Assembly (NCBI GenBank): GCA_009838525.1
Contig: VXRJ01000031.1
Location: forward strand, 54,656-118,655
Direction of reading: 5' to 3'
DNA length: 64,000 bases
Source of the DNA: Acidobacteriota bacterium
GTDB taxonomy: Bacteria; Acidobacteriota; Vicinamibacteria; Vicinamibacterales; UBA8438
Shown: in pieces, positions 26,301 through 32,140 of the stretch
Layout: every line of letters starts with the position of its first letter
How positions within the stretch are numbered: position 1 is the stretch's first letter
Position numbers and translations under genes: made by a program
The notes under the pieces: generated by a model
The model's input: the letters and a program-made list of their open reading frames with translations, nothing else
Databases searched by the model: none
What the model was told of the DNA's origin: nothing

Positions 26301-26607
26301 CGCGATCCGCGAGGCGGGCAGCAACCGGTTCCGGCCCATTCTGCTCACGTCCCTGACGACGTTCTTCGGGCTGGCCCCGCTGATGATGGAGCGTAGCGTG
26401 CAGGCGGCGTTCCTGGTGCCGATGGCGGTGTCGCTCGCCTTCGGAGTGCTGTTCGCCACGTTCATCACGCTGATTCTGGTGCCGGTCGCGTACCTGATCC
26501 TGGATGATCTGCAGCGGTTACTACGTCGGGTATTTAGATCGCGGGAACCGGTCGAGCCGCTGCCGTCGTCGACGGCGGTTCCCCAGGGCGCGGGCGGCTC
26601 GACCTAG
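23341..26607 (+). CDS. RND-family efflux transporter (AcrB/HAE1-like)
   Basis: A 1088-residue inner-membrane RND protein. It starts FARNPVAANLMMVLIIVSG like many HAE-type pumps. TM4 has VLGIVVDDAIIVGENIYRHQ, with the two Asp used for proton relay. Porter-domain repeats lie before and after the mid-protein helices, and ALTGVVVNDSLVMVDFINRA marks the second half. No periplasmic adaptor or TolC-like gene is nearby, which is unusual. It is coupled by a TGATG overlap to the ABC fusion genes, so it probably works in the same process. What it moves is unknown. Confidence 0.9.
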   Translation: MDKGAIAWFARNPVAANLMMVLIIVSGIIAATSVKEEVMPELELDWISIQVPYLGAAPEEVEEGVVIRVEEAIQGIDGIKAIQSTASEGSASVMAELELGADARRVADEIKNNVDAITTFPIETEEPIIRELLVRSRVTGIAISGAADVFALKALAERVRDELVALPEITQIEVVSAPPYEISIEVSEADLRRHGMTFDQVANAVRRSSLDLPGGSVRTDGGEILLRTIGQAYRGAEYEDLVLWTRPDGSRLRLGDVATVVDGFAETDQHARFDYEPMVLVTVFRTGEQSALEISEAVEHYVDSAQTRLPEGVSLTIWLNEAEVLTDRLGFMLRTGASGFVLVFLVLALFLELRLAFWVSLGIPISFLGAIALMPGLDVSANVISLFAFTLVLGIVVDDAIIVGENIYRHQEEHGKGLRGSIEGAREIAKPVIFAVLTTVAAFMPMMFVPGMMGKVFRVIPFVVIPCLLFSLLESLGILPAHLSHIPRRGRAGPWRRFQSLFSNGLKLFVSKVYTPVLETALQWRYVTVAVGLSTLILTGGLVLGGLLNFQFFPSIETDFMTARVTLPQGTPVEVTNRAVARLEESAARVRTQLQQETGIDYVRHVSATIGDQPLVGAGDVPTGPTESLAGSNVGEVTVELLPAETRTFTSEQLGNLWRDATGPIPEAVEVNYSMSIMDPGDDVDVQLAGSDIDQLRAAADAVKARLAEYAGLYEISDSFRAGKEEMQLGIKPAAETLGLTLQDLGRQVRQAFYGEEAQRIQRGRDDIRVMVRYPQDDRRSLGNLEDMRIRTPNGGEVPFSQVAEVQPGRGFASIKRIDRNRAVNVTATIDPATTSAAAVIADLESRVLPEVLAGYPGVFYTFEGAQAEQTETVGGLQRGFILAVLMIFALLAIPLRSYVQPLIIMAAIPFGLVGAIWGHIVMGLDVTMMSMFGLVALTGVVVNDSLVMVDFINRARSVHTDVGRRVRAAGGNQPDRHEFESSGLQLAIREAGSNRFRPILLTSLTTFFGLAPLMMERSVQAAFLVPMAVSLAFGVLFATFITLILVPVAYLILDDLQRLLRRVFRSREPVEPLPSSTAVPQGAGGST

Positions 26608-26620
26608 TCCTGGTCGCGGA

Positions 26621-27469
26621 TCAGGACGTCAGGACCCGTGCGTGGGCCAGACTGCCAGCGAAGGTCCGGCGCACCGGCGGAATGAACGACAGGAGCCAAT
26701 AGAAGCGTAGCCGGTGGGGGAAGGGATCCGCGTAAGTCTGCACGGTGACCGGGTCAAGGTTCGGAATCGACCTGAGGAAGCCCGGAAGGTCGTCGACGCT
26801 AATGCCCCAGGGCATCGGCGGCGCGGTGTAGAGCTTGGTGACTTTCGCTCCGTTGAGGGTGCGCCGGGAAGCGAACGGCGGGATTGCGTCGAAGAAGATC
26901 TCCGCTCCGGGAAAGCGCTCGGCGATGCGGCTGAGTAGCGCACGCACGTCGTTCTCGGTGAAGTACATCAACACCCCCCCTGCCGTGATGAACGGTGGCG
27001 CGCCGGCCGGGACGGTGCCCATCCAGGCCGGATCGAGCGCGGATCCGGCAACCAGCGAAGCGCGCGGATGTGACGGCAGGAGTCGCTGGCGCACGTGGAT
27101 CAGCTCGGGCAGATCCACGGTGATCCAGCGTACACGCTGGTCGTCGATTCTCCAGAGCTGGTGGTCCAGTCCTTCACCAAGCCCAACGACAACCGGTTCG
27201 TCTTGGGTCCGGGAAAGGTAGTCGCGAATCAGATCGTCGCCCACGCGCGCGCGAATCGAATGAAACGCGCTCGGCCGCCCGAAATGCCCCCTGAAGTCGT
27301 AGTCAATGCGGTCCACGAGCTCCGCCGCCATCGGGTCTTCGACCAGGCGGTCGGCGCGCGACATATCCATCGCGCGATTCCAGAGCGGCCAGAGCGCCGT
27401 CTCCGGCACGCCGGACAGGTCGATCGCGGTTGGGGGTGACGCTCCGCCGGTCGGGGCCGAGCTACTCAC
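26621..27469 (-). CDS. LCMT/TcmP-like methyltransferase (second copy)
   Basis: A 282-residue relative of the methyltransferase at 12280. Shared blocks are the N-terminal VDRIDYDF (there RELDYDF), the motif I region VVVGLGEGLDHQLWRID, and VRWITVDLPELIHVRQRLL. Motif I is less canonical here (GLGEGLD rather than GxGxGLDT). The start is a GTG at 27469 that overlaps the TGA of the EF-hand gene (GTGA), so it is coupled to the putative selenoprotein/EF-hand unit. It converges on the RND gene with a 13-base gap. The substrate is unknown; small-molecule carboxylate or hydroxyl methylation is the family role. Confidence 0.75.
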   Translation of the reverse strand: MSSSAPTGGASPPTAIDLSGVPETALWPLWNRAMDMSRADRLVEDPMAAELVDRIDYDFRGHFGRPSAFHSIRARVGDDLIRDYLSRTQDEPVVVGLGEGLDHQLWRIDDQRVRWITVDLPELIHVRQRLLPSHPRASLVAGSALDPAWMGTVPAGAPPFITAGGVLMYFTENDVRALLSRIAERFPGAEIFFDAIPPFASRRTLNGAKVTKLYTAPPMPWGISVDDLPGFLRSIPNLDPVTVQTYADPFPHRLRFYWLLSFIPPVRRTFAGSLAHARVLTS

Positions 27470-28068
27470 TCGCGCGCCTCGCCGGAGGCGCCGCAGGCAG
27501 GCGACAGCAGCGGCGTGAGCGGTGCTCCGAACCTGGCCCGACCGTCAGCCGTCGCTCCGGCTGCCATGAGCACGACCGGCAGTTCCGCCAAGACCAGACG
27601 TGATGCGGACGCTTTCCCCATCTCACCCGCAATCTCGAACCAGAGATCCAGGGGGCCGGGAGCGGGTTTGCCGCCGGCCGCTTCAACAGCGCGGGTCAAT
27701 TCTGCCCGATCCACCACGCCGTCGTCATCGGCATCCGCCCGACCGAGATGGAACAGCACGATCCGGGTCCAGTGCCTGGCGATGTTGTTCCGTATGAACT
27801 CGTCGAGGATCTCCCGGCGGGTCACGCGGCGATCCCCGTTGTGGTCGAACGAGGCGAATCTTGCCTCCTGAAGATCGCTCACGTTCTCCTCGTTCGTGTC
27901 GGCGCCGGGATCGGGTACGAACAGCGCGTATTCGCGGGGATCGAGCGCGCCGTCGCCGTCGACGTCGCCGTGCATGCGCCGCTCGACCTGGTGCTGCAGG
28001 CTCTGCCACAGACCCGCGCCCACCTCGCCCGGCTCGACGAAGCCGTCGGCGTCGAAATCCAGCTCCAT
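27466..28068 (-). CDS. EF-hand domain region (probably the C-terminal part of the upstream selenoprotein gene)
   Basis: Read from ATG 28068, a 200-residue product with four EF-hand-like loops: DFDADGFVEPGE, DVDGDGALDPRE, DHNGDRRVTRRE and DADDDGVVDRAE. Each has Asp at loop positions 1 and 3 and an acidic residue at 12, suggesting calcium binding. No signal peptide or good ribosome site precedes ATG 28068, and the upstream frame ends in a run of low-quality sequence over the same DNA. I think it is the C-terminal domain of the gene starting at 28868, separated by a one- or two-base shift between about 28095 and 28066. The stop overlaps the methyltransferase GTG. Confidence 0.6.
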   Translation of the reverse strand: MELDFDADGFVEPGEVGAGLWQSLQHQVERRMHGDVDGDGALDPREYALFVPDPGADTNEENVSDLQEARFASFDHNGDRRVTRREILDEFIRNNIARHWTRIVLFHLGRADADDDGVVDRAELTRAVEAAGGKPAPGPLDLWFEIAGEMGKASASRLVLAELPVVLMAAGATADGRARFGAPLTPLLSPACGASGEARE

Positions 28069-28868
28069 GACCCTCGCAGGCGAAGCCGTCCGGCTGCAGG
28101 CCCGTCCGACTGCTCGACGACAAGCCCCAGCGGGACGTCGAGGTGGATGCCGATGTCCCGGATGTCCGGCGACCGGAACATGTCGCGCGGCTTGTCCAGC
28201 GTTCCGGCCAGTTCCTTGTCGACCGCAGCATAGTCGCCAATCATGTGGCACTCGACGCAACGGCCCCGATCCAGCTCTACCTCGCGCATTCGCTGCATGT
28301 CGCGAGGGAAGAGAGGCGCCGGGCGCGGAGAGGCCGGCCGCTCGCCGGCAGCCCAACGCTCGTGTTCCGCCAGACCCGCCTCGAGAGCGAGCGCGAAGCT
28401 GTCGAGATCGAGATACGAATCGGCGGACACCGCATCGCGGCCGCCGTAACGCAGGTAGATCTGCTCGTCCGGGCTGACGATGAAGAAGTAGATGGCGTTG
28501 TGCCGGTCGAAGTCGTAAAGTCCGACGTCGATACCGACCAGGTTGACGATGCGCGCGCGTACGAAGCGCTGCAGCAGGCGACCCCGCTCGGAGTCTATCG
28601 GTGACAGCACAACCTGTGCGTCAAATCTTCTGCCGCTGATTCAAGGCGCGCACCGGAACTCGACCAACAGGGGCTGCCCGGTCTCCTGCGCCAGGGCGAG
28701 CGCTGCCTCGTAGTCGTCGAGCCACTCCAGCGTGTCGCTGTCGGCCGATTGTCCGCCAGCCGCGGCGCTTCCTGCCGCGATCAGCCATACGAACAGACAG
28801 GCCGCGGCGACGCTGCCTGGCGTCGTTGCTCTCGGGCCGGACCGTCCCGGCAGTCTTGGTTCTTGCAT
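27879..28868 (-). CDS. Candidate selenoprotein: secreted thioredoxin-like protein with C-A-P-Sec and CxxCH motifs
   Basis: From ATG 28868 the product has a signal peptide (residues ~18-38) and a thioredoxin-like start, LEWLDDYEAALALAQETGQP then LLVEFRCAP, where an in-frame TGA (28643-28641, codon 76) follows. The same frame continues at once with ISGRRFDAQVVLSPIDSERG and a good thioredoxin-like core (IYFFIVSPDEQIYLRYGG), so TGA occupies the second Cys position of a CxxC redox motif. A hairpin with a GGT loop follows 26 bases later. A CVECH haem-c motif lies at residues 204-208. The frame then degrades after a PDZ-like GLVVEQSDGPAAG, where the EF-hand frame takes over. The alternative, a nonsense mutation, seems less likely given the conserved reading after TGA. 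Confidence 0.7.
28602..28623 (-). promoter_or_regulatory. Candidate bacterial SECIS hairpin
   Basis: Read on the minus strand, TGAC-GCACA pairs with TGTGC-(T)-GTCA, a 9-bp stem with one bulged U and a GGT apical loop. The first loop G is 26 bases after the UGA, inside the range of roughly 16-37 that I recall for bacterial SECIS elements. A G-G-U loop and bulged U are the features SelB reads. In E. coli fdhF the bulge is on the 5' side, here on the 3' side. The hairpin lies within the coding sequence, as bacterial SECIS elements do. Confidence 0.65.
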
Positions 28869-28995
28869 GTGACCCTCAAACGTATGCCAACGAATCTTGC
28901 TCCCGCCCCTTAGCGAGGCTGCTACACTGCGAGCGGGAGGGTATCGCCACGCGTGCTCTGTGTGGCCGGTCCCAAAGGACCAGACGCTCGACCAT

Positions 28996-29025
28996 GCCCG
29001 CCGCGTGCTGCCATAAACGGCGGGC
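28996..29025 (-). terminator. Possible terminator after the CbiX-like gene
   Basis: GCCCGCCG (28996-29003) and CGGCGGGC (29018-29025) form an 8-bp stem with a 14-base loop, starting 6 bases past the end of the CbiX-like gene. There is no T-run, so it may be a weak or Rho-assisted stop, or simply a stem. Confidence 0.35.
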
Positions 29026-29031
29026 GCCTTG

Positions 29032-29931
29032 CTATTGCTCCTGGACTTGCATCAGCACCCACTCGGAGAGGCGTTCGTCCGGCAGCAGGGCTTGATGGGC
29101 CATCCGGTACTCCAATCCCTCCAGTCGTTCTCGGATGCCGACCTCGATACCGCCGTAGGACAGGAGGAGCGGCACGATCAACACCGACTTCCCCTCCTGC
29201 ACGCCGCCCTCGACAACGGCACGCAGTTCCGTGGTGGCTTGGTCTCGTACTTCCTCCGATGCATCGTCACGGACCGTGAGGTATTCGATGCGGCTGAATT
29301 GCGTCTGCGGACGCATCCGCTCCACCAAAGCGCCCATGTTCTCCAGCCAGAGGTAATTGTCCTCATCCGAACCCGGACCGTGCGCAACCACCACAACGAC
29401 TTCCTCGTCCGGCCGCTCGCTGATCTCCGAAGCGCGTGAGAGCAGCATCTCGGCGACCAGCGCGTGATCGTCCAGCGCCGTCGCCAGCGAGATCGGCGTC
29501 GTTGTCTCGATCGGCGTTGTCCAGTCGCCGCCGGGCTCCTCGCTGGATCCAGCGGCGGACATGCGGGCCGCCATTCCTGCGAAGGCCTCCAGTTCGGGCG
29601 GCGCATCGTCGCGATGCCCCAACAGGTACTCGGTGGCCCGCATGACGCTGCTGTGGGACGAGACAAACAGCGGAACCGCGACGATCTCCGTGACTTCCCG
29701 TTCCGCCAGGCGGGCCACGGCGTCCTCGATCGTGCGCTTGTTCGCCATCCCGAAAGCCACCTCGACCGGATGATTCGAGTCGACGTTCGAGGCCACCCGG
29801 AGAACTTCCGCGTTCCACTCGTCGCGTCCCCCGTGAGCCAGCAACAGAATGCCCTGGGCCTCAACGATGCCGGGGAACAGCAGCGCAACCGACAATGCCA
29901 GCAGTAACGAGGTTCGAAGCCGATGCGTCAT
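29032..29931 (-). CDS. Secreted CbiX/SirB-like class II chelatase
   Basis: A 299-residue protein with a clean signal peptide (LLLALSVALLFPGIVEAQ) followed at once by the class II chelatase start GILLLAHGGRDEWN, His33. The two-domain layout is visible: VPLFVSSHSSVMRATEYLLG in the first half, VAHGPGSDEDNYLWLENMG (His184) and VPLLLSYGGIEVGIRERLEG in the second. CbiX/CbiK/SirB enzymes insert Co or Fe into sirohydrochlorin in the cytoplasm; an exported member is unusual, although a periplasmic CbiK is described in Desulfovibrio vulgaris. ATG 29931 is chosen because it places the signal peptide at the N-terminus. It is divergent from the TonB/CobN-like operon, supporting a periplasmic tetrapyrrole role. 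Confidence 0.82.
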   Translation of the reverse strand: MTHRLRTSLLLALSVALLFPGIVEAQGILLLAHGGRDEWNAEVLRVASNVDSNHPVEVAFGMANKRTIEDAVARLAEREVTEIVAVPLFVSSHSSVMRATEYLLGHRDDAPPELEAFAGMAARMSAAGSSEEPGGDWTTPIETTTPISLATALDDHALVAEMLLSRASEISERPDEEVVVVVAHGPGSDEDNYLWLENMGALVERMRPQTQFSRIEYLTVRDDASEEVRDQATTELRAVVEGGVQEGKSVLIVPLLLSYGGIEVGIRERLEGLEYRMAHQALLPDERLSEWVLMQVQEQ

Positions 29932-30054
29932 GCCGTTCTCTTGTTGCTGGGCACTCCCCACGCGTTGTCGGCCGGTCCGCAAGAGTGAACGTCTTGGGAG
30001 TGGGACTCAGTCTCAACACAAGAATCCTACACGTCGGCGGGGCCCTTCGTCAAC

Positions 30055-30309
30055 ATGTGGCCGACGGCGTCCGTCGATGACGATGCCATGCCCGTCGACA
30101 CGCTGATGGCCCACGCCGCTCCGGACGTCTGCTTCCTCCACTGTTTGCCCGCCCACCGGGGCGAAGAGGTTGCCGACCGGGTAATGGACAGCCCGGCGTC
30201 GGTTGCCTTCGATCAGGCCGAGAAGCGCCTTCACACCCAGGAGGTGCTCCGAGTCATGCTCTTTGAGGGCCAGGTGCTTGACGCCGGCTCGCCCTTGCCT
30301 CTTCAATAG
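30055..30309 (+). pseudogene. C-terminal fragment of ornithine carbamoyltransferase (argF remnant)
   Basis: This frame contains [20 protein letters not shown] and then [20 protein letters not shown], ending near [19 protein letters not shown] is the citrulline/ornithine-binding signature near the end of all ornithine carbamoyltransferases, and the following block matches the family C-terminus. Only about 65-70 residues remain; nothing upstream encodes the carbamoyl-phosphate domain, and the last ~11 codons already belong to the duplicated segment. It is therefore a broken gene end. argF is the one step missing from the arginine cluster at 1-7674, so this may be a fossil of a rearrangement. 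Confidence 0.82.
30278..30307 (+). promoter_or_regulatory. Candidate promoter for small gene at 30314
   Basis: TTGACG (30278-30283), 18 bases, TTCAAT (30302-30307). It matches the position and spacing of the candidate at 11768-11797. It overlaps the last codons of the argF remnant. The predicted start of transcription falls at or beside the ATG at 30314, so the message may be leaderless. Confidence 0.45.
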
Positions 30310-30313
30310 GGGG

Positions 30314-30592
30314 ATGGCTTCGCCGAAGCGAACCGCGGCAGTGGCTGTGGGGCTTCTCGTCGTGCTCGCGTCGTTGGGCGCCGCGCTCCATGAACACGAC
30401 GCCGACCTGCGGGCCGCCGGTCACGTGGACTGCGACGCCTGCCACTTCCGGCACCTGTCGGGCATCACGCCGGACGTCACGCCCGCGCCGTCCGCGCCGG
30501 ACCTCGTCACCCGCGCCGTGGCAGCCGCCCGCCCGGACGGCGAACGCCCCGCGGCTCTCGGCATCCTTCCGACTCGCGGCCCGCCCGCGTAG
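30314..30592 (+). CDS. Small secreted His/Cys-rich protein, DUF2946-like (repeat copy 2)
   Basis: A 92-residue protein almost identical to the product at 11805. It has a signal segment AVAVGLLVVLASLGAAL, then LHEHDADLRAAGHVDCDACH and HFRHLSG, a Pro/Ala-rich tail, and TRGPPA at the end. The H-E-H-D and C-x2-C-H groups would suit binding of a soft metal or haem-type ligand, but this is inferred. ATG 30314 follows GGGGG directly. It is the first intact gene of the plus-strand series leading to the TonB receptor and CobN-like chelatase. Confidence 0.7.
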   Translation: MASPKRTAAVAVGLLVVLASLGAALHEHDADLRAAGHVDCDACHFRHLSGITPDVTPAPSAPDLVTRAVAAARPDGERPAALGILPTRGPPA

Positions 30593-30731
30593 CCTCCCCG
30601 TCGCACTCCGCTGCGACATTTCGTACTCGCGCCAGTCGGCGGTCGTCGGACTCGGCGCCGACGACGGGCGCGGATGCCAGTCCCGACATCGGGGCTCCCG
30701 TAGTCAACGCTCGAAATGGAGGAACGCTGAA

Positions 30732-31682
30732 ATGTCAGGTCTTTGCAGAGTACAGCTCGCTTCCCGATGGATTGTGGTCACCGGCGTGCTGGCGGTTTGC
30801 ACCGCCGGCCCGGCAACCGGCGCGGCACAGGCTCAGGATGCCGCCGGCCAGCCCTTCAGGGCGGGCGAGCCGCTGGACCTGTCGCCGAACGCCAGGACCT
30901 ACGGCGGCTTTCGCTTCGCCGAGAGCATGGCCTACGACGAGGCCCGCGACCTGTACGTTGCCGTCAACGCCGGGATTGCCCAGGACATCATGCCGAACGA
31001 CGGCTACATCTCGCTGATCAACCCCGACGGCAGCGCTCACACGCTGAAGTGGATCGGGGTCGACCGGAACGGCCTGACGCTGAACCACCCGCTCGGCAGT
31101 GACATCGTCAACGGCCTGCTCTACGTGGCAGACATCAACGTAGTGCGCTGGTTCGACATGGAGAGCGGCGAGCCGCGGGGCAGCGTCACCGTTGAGGACG
31201 CGCAGCGCTTCAACGACATCGAGGTCGCCGAGGACGGCACCATCTGGGCCACGCAGACGGGGACCGAAGAGAGTGGCACCTGGCGCGTATACCGGATCGG
31301 ACCCGGCGGAGACGCGTCGGTCGTCGTCGAGGGAGCGCCGTTGGCCCGGCCCAACGGCATCGCCTTCGACCCGGACGGGAACATCGTGGTGGTGAACATC
31401 AACGACAACGCGGTGCTCACGTTCTCACCGGACGGCGAGCTCGTGAGAACCGAGCGCGCGGTGGACGGCGGCAACGACGGGCTGGTCATCCTGGACGACG
31501 GCACGAAGTACGTCTCCAGCGTCAGGATCGGCACGGTCTCGCGCATCCGGCCGGGACAGACGGCCGAGGTCATAGCTTCCGGCATACCGAGTGCCGCTTC
31601 GATGGCTTACGACTCGAAGCGGAACCGGCTGCTCATCCCGATGAACAACTGGAACGCCATCACCATCGTCGAGCTCGACTGA
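30732..31682 (+). CDS. Secreted SMP-30/gluconolactonase-like beta-propeller protein
   Basis: A 316-residue exported protein: the signal region ends near GPATGAAQAQ. After it come repeated propeller blades of the SMP-30/NHL type, for example FNDIEVAEDGTIWATQTG, RPNGIAFDPDGNIVVVNIND and NDGLVILDDGTKYVSSVRIG. The family includes lactonases and periplasmic sensors, and the NGIAFDPDG blade carries Asn and Asp that bind a divalent cation in enzymes of this group. ATG 30732 has GGAGGA 9 bases upstream. The first codons are part of the repeat. Its location before a TonB receptor suggests a periplasmic accessory, but the substrate is unknown. Confidence 0.8.
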   Translation: MSGLCRVQLASRWIVVTGVLAVCTAGPATGAAQAQDAAGQPFRAGEPLDLSPNARTYGGFRFAESMAYDEARDLYVAVNAGIAQDIMPNDGYISLINPDGSAHTLKWIGVDRNGLTLNHPLGSDIVNGLLYVADINVVRWFDMESGEPRGSVTVEDAQRFNDIEVAEDGTIWATQTGTEESGTWRVYRIGPGGDASVVVEGAPLARPNGIAFDPDGNIVVVNINDNAVLTFSPDGELVRTERAVDGGNDGLVILDDGTKYVSSVRIGTVSRIRPGQTAEVIASGIPSAASMAYDSKRNRLLIPMNNWNAITIVELD

Positions 31683-31740
31683 AGAGGCCGACAAGCTCAC
31701 CCCAGCGAGCACGACAGATAATCCGGAGCCCCTGAACCTG

Positions 31741-32025
31741 ATGAAGACGAGTCGGCCGCCAGCTTTCGCAGCGCTACTGGTGACGTGCGCCCTGCTGTCG
31801 GCCGGCTTCGTCTCGGTCGCTCACGAACATGAAGACGAGGACTCCAGCGGCCACAATCATCACTGCACAATCTGCTGCCTCCAGGACCACTCTCCCGTAA
31901 CGACAACGACGGCAGCCTCGTGCTGGGGGCCGCCGCCGACGGCCCGCCCGGCTGCGTTGGGCCTCCGGCGGGGCGGCTGGGTCGCTGCGCTTTCCACCCA
32001 GGCGACGCGCGGACCTCCCGCATAA
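31741..32025 (+). CDS. Small secreted His/Cys-rich protein, DUF2946-like (divergent member)
   Basis: A 94-residue member of the same design as those at 11451, 11805 and 30314 but with little direct identity. It has a signal segment (FAALLVTCALLSAGFVSV), then HEHEDEDSSGHNHHCTICCL, in which eight His/Cys ligands are packed before QDHSP, and a C-terminus ending TRGPPA. The motif is C-x2-C-C rather than C-x2-C-H. It lies directly before the TonB receptor at 32141. DUF2946-type proteins often sit beside metal-related TonB receptors. Metal binding is inferred from composition. Confidence 0.7.
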   Translation: MKTSRPPAFAALLVTCALLSAGFVSVAHEHEDEDSSGHNHHCTICCLQDHSPVTTTTAASCWGPPPTARPAALGLRRGGWVAALSTQATRGPPA

Positions 32026-32140
32026 CACCTCCCCCATTACGTCAATGGCTCGGCCGCTCCCCCCGGATCGTCCGAGTCGTCGAGATCGGCTGGATTCTTG
32101 GTCGCCGCGCGCGTGCGGCGGCCCCGGGAGGAGATGTTTC

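Larger units (their letters stand above)
30276..30763 (+). repeat. ~490-bp direct repeat, copy 2 (partner at 11766-12259)
   Basis: The segment covers the promoter-like sequence, the small gene at 30314-30592, its downstream non-coding DNA with the GTCGCA-6-TGCGAC stem, and the first ten or so codons of the SMP-30-like gene at 30732. It is nearly identical to copy 1 over the central ~250 bases. Here the reading frame at its right end continues into a full gene, whereas in copy 1 it is cut after 12 codons; copy 2 may therefore be the ancestral arrangement. Confidence 0.9.

Noticed and set aside
28641..28643. TGA 28643-28641 as an ordinary stop (pseudogene or two genes)
   Set aside because: The thioredoxin-like fold continues in the same frame straight after it and a SECIS-like hairpin follows. 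An ordinary stop would leave both halves without a function. Not fully excluded.
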